A DNA stretch of 64,000 nt from ZC4RG29 sp035304385 (GCA_035304385.1 DATGQD010000005.1:24026-88025), one strand, 5' to 3'; positions 9,387 to 16,827 are shown, counted from the stretch's first letter. Numbers and translations are program-made. The notes: a model not told the origin generated them from the sequence alone.

Positions 9387-9468
9387 TGCCGAAGGTGGGA
9401 CTCGAACCCACATGTCTTGCGACACACGCCCCTGAAACGTGCGTGTCTACCAATTTCACCACTTCGGC
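9387..9468 (-). tRNA. tRNA-Leu(CAG)
   Basis: On the minus strand the acceptor arm GCCGAAG pairs with CTTCGGC, followed by discriminator A. The D-arm has the class II form GGTGAAATTGGTAGACACGC. The anticodon stem CACGT/GCGTG closes the loop TTCAGGG, which gives anticodon CAG. A long variable arm follows, as expected for leucine tRNA, then the T-loop GGTTCGAGTCCC. CCA is not encoded. The 5' 62 bases recur as a truncated copy 359 bp away. Confidence 0.95.
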
Positions 9469-9588
9469 AATTTGTTGCGCCAAGCCGGATTACAGCCGTC
9501 CTCGCGCAAACGTATTTCTTTTTTTCTAATTCAGAACTATCCCGTTTGCTCGTTGGCTCTTAGCCCTGTATCGAAGGCCAACCTCGAA

Positions 9589-9765
9589 CCTGCCCGACTG
9601 CGTAACGCAGACTTAAAGGCTAAGTGTAGGTTAGTCGCGCAGGCGGACCTGCCCGACTGCGTAGCCCAGACTTAAAGGCCAAGTGTAGGTTAGTCGCGCA
9701 GGCGGACCTGCCCGACTGCGTAACCTAGGCTTAAAGGCCCGGTGTAGGTTAGTCGCGCAGGCGGG
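9589..9765. repeat. Three tandem 59-bp repeats between two tRNA-Leu(CAG) copies
   Basis: Units begin at 9589, 9648 and 9707 and each is exactly 59 bp. They share the start CCTGCCCGACTGCGTA and the end GTTAGTCGCGCAGGCGG, and diverge slightly in the middle. Each unit has complementary ends (CCTGC near the start, GCAGG near the end), so each could fold as an imperfect hairpin. The array ends exactly where homology to the upstream tRNA-Leu resumes at 9766. No protein is encoded. There are no unique spacers, so this is not a CRISPR array. Confidence 0.85.
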
Positions 9766-9827
9766 CCCACATGTCTTGCGACACACGCCCCTGAAACGTG
9801 CGTGTCTACCAATTTCACCACTTCGGC
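9766..9827 (-). pseudogene. Truncated tRNA-Leu(CAG) copy (5' part only)
   Basis: Bases 9766-9827 are identical to 9407-9468, the 5' acceptor strand, D-arm, anticodon arm and variable arm of the intact tRNA-Leu(CAG). The T-arm and the 3' acceptor strand are missing; the 59-bp repeats take their place. It cannot form an acceptor stem and should not be aminoacylated. It lies 6 bases from the 3' end of tRNA-Leu(GAG), so it may still be transcribed in the tRNA read-through. Confidence 0.85.
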
Positions 9828-9833
9828 AAACTA

Positions 9834-9920
9834 TGGTGCCCAGGACTGGACTCGAACCAGCACACCGGTAAAGGCACTACCCCCTCAAAGTAGCGTGTCT
9901 ACCAATTTCACCACCTGGGC
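9834..9920 (-). tRNA. tRNA-Leu(GAG)
   Basis: On the minus strand the acceptor GCCCAGG pairs with CCTGGGC, followed by A and an encoded CCA (9834-9836). The class II D-arm matches that of the neighbouring tRNA-Leu. The anticodon stem CTACT/GGTAG closes the loop TTGAGGG, giving anticodon GAG. A long variable arm and a normal T-arm follow. Confidence 0.95.
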
Positions 9921-10137
9921 TTATACCCCGACCTCGTCAGGGGCGTCAAAAGTAAGAAGCTTTGCAGATTTTAACAACGAGGAAGGCACGATCCCGGTTC
10001 AAATTCCCTGATTGCGTTCCGCCATCCCGTTTTCAACCCGTCCGCGGGTTGTAGCATCACCCACCCTCGCCGGATAACAATTTGACAACCAGAACTTTCT
10101 CTACCGCACCTGAGTTATCCCAAAGAGCCCGCTAGCG

Positions 10138-10209
10138 AGCCGAGGATGGGATTTGAACCCACGACCTGCTGATTACGAATCAGCTGCTCTACCGCTGAGC
10201 TACCTCGGC
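10138..10209 (-). tRNA. tRNA-Thr(CGT)
   Basis: On the minus strand the acceptor GCCGAGG pairs with CCTCGGC, with U73 as discriminator and no encoded CCA. The D-arm is GCTCAGCGGTAGAGC, and the anticodon stem GCTGA/TCAGC closes the loop TTCGTAA, giving anticodon CGT. The T-loop is GGTTCAAATCCC. The 217 bp between this gene and tRNA-Leu(GAG) hold only a CAACCCG/CGGGTTG hairpin near 10037. Confidence 0.95.
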
Positions 10210-10326
10210 TAATTGGCGCCCGCCTGGCTTCTGAACGGCATTTGCGGCATGCCTGCAGGAGGACCCCTCTCAAATCGCGGGGAAATTTAAGGACAAAAAC
10301 ATAAATTGGCCCTTAGGAGTCGACCT

Positions 10327-10764
10327 ATGCTTTCAAAAAAATGTAAGTATGCCATCCATGCGCTCGTTTATCTGGCCGAACGCTACGACCAGGGACCGGT
10401 GCACATTCAGGCAATCGCCGAGGATCAGAGAATCCCAAAAAAGTTTCTCGAAGCCATCCTCCTCGAATTAAAGAACGCCAAGATCCTGGGAAGCAAGAAA
10501 GGGAAAGGAGGCGGGTACTATATGTACCGGAAACCGGAAGATGTCAACCTGATCGAGATCATCCGCCTCATGGACGGTGCCATCGCCATGCTGCCATGCG
10601 TATCGCTCAACTACTATGAACCATGTGAAGAGTGTGTGAACGAACACCTGTGTGGCATTCGGGATGCATTCATCGGGGTCCGCGATGAGACCCTCAGGGT
10701 CCTTTCCGAGCACACCCTGGATCGCATCGTTAAATTAAAGGCCGAAAAGCAGCGACTGCTGTAA
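10327..10764 (+). CDS. Rrf2 family transcriptional regulator with a cysteine cluster
   Basis: 145 residues from the ATG at 10327, chosen because a TAGGAG ribosome site lies just upstream and the family N-terminus MLSKKCKYAIHALVYLA starts there. The winged helix with the Rrf2 wing GSKKGKGGGYYMYR is at about 55-70. Four cysteines (C91, C100, C103, C109) sit where IscR, NsrR and RirA hold an Fe-S cluster, although the spacing (x8, x2, x5) differs from IscR. A redox or sulfur-responsive repressor is likely. The peroxiredoxin gene starts 136 bp downstream with a palindrome in between, which suggests direct control. The co-factor is inference. Confidence 0.9.
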   Translation: MLSKKCKYAIHALVYLAERYDQGPVHIQAIAEDQRIPKKFLEAILLELKNAKILGSKKGKGGGYYMYRKPEDVNLIEIIRLMDGAIAMLPCVSLNYYEPCEECVNEHLCGIRDAFIGVRDETLRVLSEHTLDRIVKLKAEKQRLL

Positions 10765-10806
10765 AAATTGTCCCTTTTTTGAAACAAATTTCTTTAAATA
10801 CATGTA

Positions 10807-10825
10807 CCTCAATTGTATATTGAGG
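10807..10825. promoter_or_regulatory. Perfect dyad upstream of the peroxiredoxin, candidate Rrf2 operator
   Basis: CCTCAAT and ATTGAGG form a perfect 7-bp inverted repeat separated by TGTAT. It lies 43 bp after the Rrf2 stop codon and 75 bp before the peroxiredoxin start, within an AT-rich stretch suitable for a promoter. The position between an Rrf2 regulator and an oxidative-stress gene makes a regulator-binding site plausible. It could instead be a short mRNA hairpin. Confidence 0.5.
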
Positions 10826-10900
10826 ACTCCCTCCTTCCACCCGGGGAGTTAGTCTCTGAAGGACGTCAATATTTTCTTCTACAACCAAAACAAATTTACG

Positions 10901-11536
10901 ATGTCACTACGATTAGGCGATGTTGCCCCGGATTTTACGGCGGAGACCACCGAGGGCACGATCCGATTTCACGAATGGCTGGGCGATAGCTGGGGCGTTC
11001 TCTTTTCACACCCCGCAGACTTTACCCCTGTTTGCACTACTGAACTCGGCGTTGTCGCAAAGCTGCGGTCAGAATTCGATAAAAGAAATGTAAAGGTGTT
11101 GGCGCTTAGCGTCGATCCCCTCGATTCACACCAGCAGTGGATAGGCGATATTAATGAAACTCAACAGACTGCCGTCAACTTTCCGTTGATCGCGGACCCC
11201 AAGTTTGAGATTGCCGACCTTTACGGTATGGTCCATCCCAACGCAAATGATAAGCTCACGGTACGGTCCGTATTTGTAATCGGCCCGGATAAGAAAATCA
11301 AGCTGACGATCACGTACCCGGCATCTACAGGCCGGAACTTCGATGAGATCCTCCGCGTGATCGATAGCCTGCAACTTACGGCAAACTACAGCGTTGCCAC
11401 ACCCGCTAACTGGAAGCATGGCGATGACGTTGTCATCTCCGGTAGCGTTTCCGATGAGGATATCCCTAAGAAGTTTCCCAAAGGACACAAGCGGGTGAAG
11501 CCGTATCTCCGGCTCACACCTCAGCCCAATATCTGA
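10901..11536 (+). CDS. 1-Cys peroxiredoxin (Prx6 type)
   Basis: 211 residues. The peroxidatic motif HPADFTPVCTTELG places the catalytic C45, with the helper Thr and the conserved Arg in LTVRSVFVIG. No other cysteine exists in the protein, so it is a 1-Cys enzyme that needs an external thiol. The C-terminal arm (ANWKHGDDVVI to PYLRLTPQ) is typical of Prx6/AhpC1-like proteins and marks the arm domain absent in short Prx. It reduces hydrogen peroxide and organic hydroperoxides in the cytoplasm. It is flanked by the Rrf2 gene and dyad upstream and a strong terminator downstream, so it is probably monocistronic. Confidence 0.93.
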   Translation: MSLRLGDVAPDFTAETTEGTIRFHEWLGDSWGVLFSHPADFTPVCTTELGVVAKLRSEFDKRNVKVLALSVDPLDSHQQWIGDINETQQTAVNFPLIADPKFEIADLYGMVHPNANDKLTVRSVFVIGPDKKIKLTITYPASTGRNFDEILRVIDSLQLTANYSVATPANWKHGDDVVISGSVSDEDIPKKFPKGHKRVKPYLRLTPQPNI

Positions 11537-11556
11537 GTACGGATAGATACCCTTAC

Positions 11557-11586
11557 AAAAGCAACCCATATGGGTTGCTTTTTTTT
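11557..11586 (+). terminator. Rho-independent terminator, probably bidirectional
   Basis: AAAAGCAACCCA and TGGGTTGCTTTT form a perfect palindrome at 11557-11582 with a T run to 11586 on the plus strand. The mirrored A run gives a T run on the minus strand, so it can serve both the peroxiredoxin and the convergent aminotransferase that ends at 11590. Confidence 0.9.
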
Positions 11587-11589
11587 GCA

Positions 11590-12891
11590 CTATGATGCCA
11601 GGTATTCTACAATGCCATCCCGAATGGCTGTGAACGTCTGCTTAAGGTAGGCTTCGTTTTCTTCCAGAAGGGTGACGCGAAAGCCCTGAAGCTCCGAACA
11701 GAACGAAGAGATCGGCACCACGCACACCCCCTTTGCGCCGAGGAGATAGTACACGAAGCGTTTATCCAGTTGAATAGGCTGGCTAACCCACCCCTCTACC
11801 AGTTTGCGAATGGCGGGATTGTCGATGCGCATATGTTGATCCGGGCGGAGTACGCCATCACGGAAGATAATCGTGTTGTAGAATGCCCCGAACGTTTCGT
11901 TGAACGTCAACTGCGGCACAGCGCGCAGCAGGTCGCTGATGATCCGGCTCCGCCTGCCAATGCGTTCGTTGGTTTTGTCGCGGTACTCACGAAATCTGGG
12001 GTCGCCGAGGATGCGGGGTATGGCCATCTGCGGCAACTTCGTCGAACACACCTCGATCATCTTGGCGTTGTCGAGCGCGGCGCAGAATCGGCGGAAGTCG
12101 TCGTCGCGATCGCGGTTGTAATACTCCATCCACCCGCAGCGGGCACCGGGCCACGGCAGCTCCTTCGAAATCCCCTTCATGGAAATACCGGGCACGTCCT
12201 CAATTATTTCGGCCAGCGAATAAGCCCGCGCACCGTTATAGGTAATGTTGATATAGATCTCATCGGCTACCAGGAACAGTTTGAATTCGCGGGCGATCTC
12301 GACAATACGCTTCAGGGTCTCAAGAGGATAGACCATACCCGTTGGATTGTCGGGATTGATGATCAGGATACCGACAATATTGGGATTGTATTTCACCTTC
12401 AGGTACAGGTCGTCAAGATCAGGATACCAATGGTTGTTGGGATCCAGCCGGTAGGTGAGCGGTTCATTACCGGCGTGAGCCGCCTCCGCGCTGGAGTGCG
12501 TCGAGTATGCCGGCGACGGGCCGATAACGCGCGACGTGGGGGTTATGTACTGGTATACTTTTGAGATGGCATCACCGAGACCGTTAAAAAAGCATATATC
12601 GTCGGGTGTGATCTGTACGCCGCCGAGCGCGTTGGTCTGCTCGGCCAGGAACTCCCGTGTCGCCAGTATTCCCTTCGAAGGACAGTAGCTGTATACCTCA
12701 TTGGTACGCGCGAGGTCGGCCACGATGTCTTTAATCCAATCGGGTATGATGTGATTCTTTTGTATCGGGTCACCGATATTTTCCCAGGAGATGGGGAGGC
12801 CGAGCTTCCTGAGCTGCTCGGCTTTCTTAACGATCTCGCGGATTTCGTAACTCAGTTCTTTAGCGCCTTCGCTAAGTAATGGTTGTCGCAT
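11590..12891 (-). CDS. PLP-dependent class I/II aminotransferase
   Basis: 433 residues. Fold type I features are NPDNPTG for substrate binding, VADEIY for the PLP ring Asp/Tyr, and SMKGISKELPWPGARCGW with the Schiff-base lysine in SKE. The protein is longer than AspC-type enzymes by a C-terminal extension and resembles the large aminotransferases of Bacteroidota annotated as pyridoxal-dependent aminotransferases, whose substrate is uncertain. It faces the peroxiredoxin across a shared terminator and lies downstream of a small lipoprotein gene, with 71 bp between. It is not part of the Phe/Tyr operon. Family is sure; substrate unknown. Confidence 0.88.
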   Translation of the reverse strand: MRQPLLSEGAKELSYEIREIVKKAEQLRKLGLPISWENIGDPIQKNHIIPDWIKDIVADLARTNEVYSYCPSKGILATREFLAEQTNALGGVQITPDDICFFNGLGDAISKVYQYITPTSRVIGPSPAYSTHSSAEAAHAGNEPLTYRLDPNNHWYPDLDDLYLKVKYNPNIVGILIINPDNPTGMVYPLETLKRIVEIAREFKLFLVADEIYINITYNGARAYSLAEIIEDVPGISMKGISKELPWPGARCGWMEYYNRDRDDDFRRFCAALDNAKMIEVCSTKLPQMAIPRILGDPRFREYRDKTNERIGRRSRIISDLLRAVPQLTFNETFGAFYNTIIFRDGVLRPDQHMRIDNPAIRKLVEGWVSQPIQLDKRFVYYLLGAKGVCVVPISSFCSELQGFRVTLLEENEAYLKQTFTAIRDGIVEYLAS

Positions 12892-12962
12892 ATGGTGTTC
12901 AACTTGGAAATAAGAAGTGAAAAAAATGATGGGAGGGGGGATCTGAAATCTGACCCCATGGG

Positions 12963-13409
12963 CTATTCCTTGCTCGCTCGCTCAATCGCAGAAAATATGT
13001 CGTCTCTTACCTTTCGCACTTTTTGTAGTTCGGATTCCAGATAGCTGCGATAACCGGTGGCGTCCAGGGTATCGTTCTCAGGACGGAACTCGCGCATCCA
13101 GGCCATCATGGCGCGGCTGGCGGCGTCAAGCTGCCTAATCCTGTTCTCCAACTCTTCCCTTTCTTCTTCGACCAACCCGGGTGCGTCTTCGATCCGGTCC
13201 GTGAGCTCCCGCTTTAACGCATAGATCTCGTCCATTTTTTCCATACCCTCATCGTGCAATCGCATTACCTCGTCGTACAACTCTCCTTCTACCTGTCCCG
13301 ATGAAGGAGCGCCGACGTGGTCATGACGATTGTCTGAATCGGCGGGCTTTCCACAGCCTGCCGACAATACTTGGGCGACTATCGCAATCGTAATCAGGGT
13401 ATAACGCAT
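12963..13409 (-). CDS. Small helical lipoprotein of unknown function
   Basis: 148 residues. The signal peptide ends in a lipobox LSAGC, so Cys19 should be lipidated and the protein anchored in a membrane. The mature part has a short flexible His/Asp-rich linker and then a long charged helical region (LYDEVMRLHDEGMEKMDEIY, EEEREELENRIRQLD), probably a coiled coil. Similar Bacteroidota proteins are sometimes misnamed viral A-type inclusion proteins. No enzymatic motif is seen. The neighbourhood gives no role. Confidence 0.75.
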   Translation of the reverse strand: MRYTLITIAIVAQVLSAGCGKPADSDNRHDHVGAPSSGQVEGELYDEVMRLHDEGMEKMDEIYALKRELTDRIEDAPGLVEEEREELENRIRQLDAASRAMMAWMREFRPENDTLDATGYRSYLESELQKVRKVRDDIFSAIERASKE

Positions 13410-13584
13410 AGCATGCGGGCTCTGCGGTAAAGGTAGTTGGCTTTACCGCCAAGTTCAAGTGCAGGGCACCGATCCTGATTAAATTTGCCCGGTCTGTGTA
13501 AGTCATATGATATCGCTCGTCGCCGGAACCGGGAGGCCTAACAAGCATTAGTTCCAGGTTTTTTTACGGATTGTGCCTGTAGGT

Positions 13585-13618
13585 TCTTGGATTCCAAGAC
13601 CTTTTCGTCTTATCTTTA
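13585..13618 (+). promoter_or_regulatory. Candidate promoter of the Phe/Tyr operon, with a dyad over the -33 box
   Basis: TTGG at 13587-13590 and TATCTTTA at 13611-13618 are 20 bp apart and fit the Bacteroidota promoter form (TTTG, about 20 bp, TAnnTTTG). The predicted transcript starts near 13625, 14 bases before the leader ORF. TCTTGG-ATT-CCAAGA (13585-13599) is a perfect 6-bp inverted repeat that covers the -33 box and might bind a regulator. Both are read by eye. Confidence 0.45.
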
Positions 13619-13638
13619 ACCCGCAATTTGAGCAAGAG

Positions 13639-13707
13639 ATGATCAACAACGCTTCTTTTTACTTTTACTACTATTTCTTTAGGTGCCGCAAGGGACTTCA
13701 AGGGTAG
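13639..13707 (+). CDS. Phe/Tyr-rich leader peptide of the aromatic operon
   Basis: A 22-codon frame starts at ATG 13639, preceded by AAGAG, and stops at TAG 13705-13707. Codons 7-14 read F-Y-F-Y-Y-Y-F-F, so eight consecutive codons specify the two end products of the downstream operon. This is the classic design of an amino-acid attenuator leader peptide (compare pheL). The frame ends inside the sequence that can form the antiterminator, so a ribosome at the stop codon would hide it. The peptide itself is unlikely to have another function. It is too short for normal gene callers. Confidence 0.85.
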   Translation: MINNASFYFYYYFFRCRKGLQG

Positions 13708-13765
13708 TACGTTGTTGACAAACAATAAGAACTCAAGGAAAGTCCCGTAAAAGCGGGACTTTTTC
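13692..13765 (+). promoter_or_regulatory. Transcription attenuator (antiterminator/terminator switch) of the Phe/Tyr operon
   Basis: The terminator is a 9-bp stem AAAGTCCCG (13739-13747) with CGGGACTTT (13754-13762), loop TAAAAG, followed by Ts. GGGACTT at 13692-13698, inside the leader ORF, is complementary to AAGTCCC at 13740-13746 and can form a competing antiterminator. If the ribosome stalls at the Phe/Tyr codons, GGGACTT is free and the antiterminator forms. If it reaches the stop codon, GGGACTT is covered and the terminator forms. pheA starts 88 bases later. The mechanism is inferred from sequence and matches the known enteric pheA logic. Confidence 0.82.
13739..13765 (+). terminator. 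Intrinsic terminator inside the attenuator
   Basis: A 9-bp stem with a six-base loop and a run of Ts (13760-13764, then CTTT). It lies between the leader peptide and pheA, with no complete gene upstream to terminate, which is the expected position for a conditional terminator. Confidence 0.85.
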
Positions 13766-13852
13766 TTTATATGGACTTTGGTATGAGAACGATTAAGCAT
13801 CACCAAAAAGTTAAGTCGCCCCGTGCGGGGGCGTTGCAGCGCTAGTAAGACT

Positions 13853-14695
13853 ATGGCTAAATCCAGGAAAACAAAAGTTGCCATCCAGGGCATATCCACC
13901 AGCTTCCACGAGGTTGCTGCCCGTACCTATTTCGGCGAACCTATCGAGACAGTGGAGTGCCTTACGTTTCATCAGGTTTGCGAAAGCCTGAAGAATAACG
14001 TGGCCGATTTTGCGGTCATGGCCATAGAGAATTCTATCGCGGGAAGCATACTGCCGAACTATTTCCTGCTACAGGAATACGCTTTTGCCATTGTCGGCGA
14101 ATTGTACATCCCGATCCATATGCACCTGATGGCGCTTCCCGGCGTAAAACTTTCGGATATCAGGGTTGTCGAGTCGCACCCCATGGCGCTCCGCCAGTGT
14201 GCCGAGTATCTTCAATCCCTGAACGGCGTACAGCTTCGGGAAAGCGACGACACCGCGTTGTCGGCGCGTCTCATTAAAGAAAAGCAACTCAAGACTACCG
14301 CGGCCATTGCGAATGAATACGCGGCACGCAAGTTCGGTCTCACCATCCTCGAGAAAAGGATTGAGACCCATAAGAAAAACTTTACCCGGTTCCTGGTGCT
14401 CCAGCAGGGGAGGAACGGAAAGACGGATGGCAACAAAGCATCACTCAGCTTTCAGGTTGCCCATACCGTGGGAAGCCTGGCCGATGCGCTGATGACCTTT
14501 AAGAATCACAGCATCAACCTGACCAGGATACAGTCGATACCCATCGTGGGTAAACCCAATGAGTATTCCATTCACATCGACATTGAATGGAAGCGTAGAA
14601 AAGATTACGACCAGGCGCTGGGTGATCTGTTGCGCCAGGTGAGGAACCTTACCATACTGGGTGAGTACAAGAAAGCGAAAATAGAGTATAAGTAA
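13853..14695 (+). CDS. pheA: Prephenate dehydratase with ACT domain
   Basis: 280 residues from the ATG at 13853 (a longer frame from 13823 lacks conserved sequence). It converts prephenate to phenylpyruvate in Phe biosynthesis. The catalytic part includes AIENSIAGS and the THKKNFTRFLVL segment with the T-R-F motif. The C-terminal ACT domain starts at about residue 200 (SLSFQVAHTVGSLADALM). The Phe-binding motifs of the family, GALV and ESRP, read here as G-S-L-A and Q-S-I-P, so allosteric Phe control may be altered. It is the first structural gene after the attenuator, 22 bp before the aminotransferase. Confidence 0.93.
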   Translation: MAKSRKTKVAIQGISTSFHEVAARTYFGEPIETVECLTFHQVCESLKNNVADFAVMAIENSIAGSILPNYFLLQEYAFAIVGELYIPIHMHLMALPGVKLSDIRVVESHPMALRQCAEYLQSLNGVQLRESDDTALSARLIKEKQLKTTAAIANEYAARKFGLTILEKRIETHKKNFTRFLVLQQGRNGKTDGNKASLSFQVAHTVGSLADALMTFKNHSINLTRIQSIPIVGKPNEYSIHIDIEWKRRKDYDQALGDLLRQVRNLTILGEYKKAKIEYK

Positions 14696-14717
14696 AGCCG
14701 GCAAACGACTGAACTAC

Positions 14718-15914
14718 ATGATCAGGACCGCAAACAGAATAGCGAACGTCGAAGAATACTACTTCAGCAGAAAGCTGGCCGAAGTGCGATCGCTCGACAG
14801 CCCGGAGTTGCCTGTAATCAACCTCGGCATTGGCAGCCCCGACCAGGCGCCGTCGGCAGATGCTATCGAAGCCCTGGTAACGTCCGCACGGAATCCTGCC
14901 CATCACGGCTACCAGAGCTACAAGGGCATCCCGGCGTTCCGTAAAGCCATCGCGACGTTCTGTCAGAACATATACGGCGTGACGCTGGACCCGGAAACCA
15001 TGATCCTTCCGCTTATGGGCTCTAAGGAAGGTATCATGCACATTGCTATGGCCTTTATCGATGAAGGCGATGAAGTGCTGGTGCCCAACCCCGGGTATCC
15101 CACATACTCATCGGTAGCACGACTTGTCGGGGGTACACTTCGCTATTATAAACTCAACGAAGAAACGAATTGGGGTATCGACGTTGATGAGCTTCGTCGA
15201 TCTGATCTTTCGCGGGTTAAGATTATGTGGATCAACTTTCCGCATATGCCCACGGGTAGAGTCGCGTCGCGGGAAGAGTTGAAAGCGCTGGTCGACCTGG
15301 CGCGGGAGAAGCAGTTCCTGATCGTGAACGACAACCCGTACAGCCTTATCCTCAACGATCACCCGGAAAGCATCCTTTCTATCGAAGGTGCGGAGAATGT
15401 GGCGTTGGAACTGAACTCGCTCAGCAAGTCGCACAACATGGCAGGCTGGCGGCTCGGATGGGTGGCAGGTAAGAAAGAATACATTGATGCTGTGCTGCGT
15501 GTCAAGAGCAATATGGATTCGGGGATGTTCCTCGGGCTTCAGCACGCGGCAGCTCAGGCGCTGCAAAACGGACCGGAGTGGTTTGCCCGGTTGAATGAAA
15601 CGTATGCACACCGACGGAAGGTGGCGGCGAAAATTCTTAAGCTCCTGGGGTGCACCTGGTCGGATAACCAATCGGGGTTGTTCCTCTGGGCAAAGGTGAA
15701 CGACGACATCAAGGATGTCGAGCGATGGATTGATGAGATCCTGTATGCGACCCGGGTGTTCATCACCCCCGGTTTCATCTTTGGCGACGCGGGCATGCGC
15801 TACATTCGCGTGTCGTTGTGCAGCACGGAGGAAGTATTGAACGAAGCGCTGGGAAGGATTGAACGGTTTCTTGCGAAGCCTGCTACGCCCGGCATTAAAT
15901 CGGAAGTCCAATGA
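14718..15914 (+). CDS. Class I/II aminotransferase of the aromatic operon
   Basis: 398 residues. The fold type I hallmarks are present: NFPHMPTG in place of NPxNPTG, VNDNPY for PLP contact, and NSLSKSHNMAGWRLGW with the Schiff-base lysine. LL-diaminopimelate aminotransferases and aromatic aminotransferases of Bacteroidota share this form. Position between pheA and tyrA indicates that it transaminates phenylpyruvate and 4-hydroxyphenylpyruvate to Phe and Tyr; that role is inferred from context. It overlaps tyrA by four bases (ATGA), which suggests translational coupling. Confidence 0.9.
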   Translation: MIRTANRIANVEEYYFSRKLAEVRSLDSPELPVINLGIGSPDQAPSADAIEALVTSARNPAHHGYQSYKGIPAFRKAIATFCQNIYGVTLDPETMILPLMGSKEGIMHIAMAFIDEGDEVLVPNPGYPTYSSVARLVGGTLRYYKLNEETNWGIDVDELRRSDLSRVKIMWINFPHMPTGRVASREELKALVDLAREKQFLIVNDNPYSLILNDHPESILSIEGAENVALELNSLSKSHNMAGWRLGWVAGKKEYIDAVLRVKSNMDSGMFLGLQHAAAQALQNGPEWFARLNETYAHRRKVAAKILKLLGCTWSDNQSGLFLWAKVNDDIKDVERWIDEILYATRVFITPGFIFGDAGMRYIRVSLCSTEEVLNEALGRIERFLAKPATPGIKSEVQ

Positions 15915-16816
15915 ACATCGGAGTCATAGGTTTAGGATTGATCGGCGGATCTATGGCGCGTGACTTGCGCGCTGCAGGCATTGCCACGCGCGTGATCGGC
16001 GTCGACCGCAATCCGGCGCATGGTGAGCGTGCACTGGCTCTTGGCCTCGTCGATGGACTGGCGACGCTCGAGGAAGCCGCCACTTCGGCCGACGTCCTGC
16101 TGGTCTGTATTCCGGTGAATGCCATTCAGGCGCAACTCACCAGCATCATGGATTTGACCACCAGAGCGGTAGTCATCGACACGGGATCGACCAAGTCGCT
16201 TATCTGCAGCGCCGTGCGTGAGCATCCGGCGCGCGAAAGGTTCGTGGCTGCCCACCCCATCGCAGGTACGGAAAATTCGGGTCCGGATGCCGCGATTGCA
16301 GGACTATTTGCCGGCAAAGTGAACATTATATGCGAGCCGGAACGTTCAAGTAGCAAGGCTATGGAAGTGGCACGCCTCATTTTTGATACGCTAAAAATGA
16401 AAACCACGTTCATGGACCCGGATGATCACGACAAGCATGTGGCTTATGTGTCTCATCTTTCGCACGTGAGTTCGTTCCTGCTCGGACAAACCGTGTTGGA
16501 TATCGAAAAGGACGAGAAGAATATATTTACGCTGGCGGGAAGCGGATTTGCATCTACGGTAAGACTTGCCAAAAGTTCTCCAGACATGTGGGCGCCGATC
16601 TTTGAACAGAACGCCACCTTCCTGACGCGTGCACTTGAACAATACATCGGCCACCTGCAACGGTTTCACCAGTGCCTGGTGAATCGCGAGACGACGCAGA
16701 TGCACGAAATCCTGTCGCGGGCGAACGAGATCAGGCGCGTGCTCAGTGGCATTGAACTCAATCAACAAAGAAACAATTCGCAACCAGCGAGCATTCAAAC
16801 AGAATATAAACCCTAG
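15911..16816 (+). CDS. tyrA: Prephenate dehydrogenase
   Basis: 301 residues. The N-terminal Rossmann motif GVIGLGLIGGSMARDL binds NAD(P). HPIAGTENSGPDAA carries the active-site His and the family G-T-E-x-S-G motif, and DDHDKHVAYVSHLSHVSSFLL is the prephenate dehydrogenase helical signature. It oxidatively decarboxylates prephenate to 4-hydroxyphenylpyruvate for tyrosine. No ACT or chorismate mutase domain is attached; the mutase is fused to the next gene's product. Its start overlaps the aminotransferase stop, and the next gene follows after 11 bp. Confidence 0.93.
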   Translation: MNIGVIGLGLIGGSMARDLRAAGIATRVIGVDRNPAHGERALALGLVDGLATLEEAATSADVLLVCIPVNAIQAQLTSIMDLTTRAVVIDTGSTKSLICSAVREHPARERFVAAHPIAGTENSGPDAAIAGLFAGKVNIICEPERSSSKAMEVARLIFDTLKMKTTFMDPDDHDKHVAYVSHLSHVSSFLLGQTVLDIEKDEKNIFTLAGSGFASTVRLAKSSPDMWAPIFEQNATFLTRALEQYIGHLQRFHQCLVNRETTQMHEILSRANEIRRVLSGIELNQQRNNSQPASIQTEYKP

Positions 16817-16827
16817 AATCGAACGAA

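Noticed and set aside
9589..9765. CRISPR array
   Set aside because: The 59-bp units are directly adjacent with no unique spacers, and no cas gene is present.
9802..10011. Plus-strand frame covering tRNA-Leu(GAG)
   Set aside because: It runs through a tRNA gene on the opposite strand and has no coding look.
11770..12564. Open frame on the plus strand inside the aminotransferase gene
   Set aside because: It is antisense to a clear aminotransferase, has no recognisable domain, and is explained by the GC-rich third codon positions.
13564..13899. Minus-strand frame across the leader and pheA start
   Set aside because: It is antisense to the attenuator and the start of pheA; the plus-strand explanation is much better supported.
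15108..15911. Open minus-strand frame inside the aromatic aminotransferase
   Set aside because: A shadow of a well-supported gene; no conserved motif.
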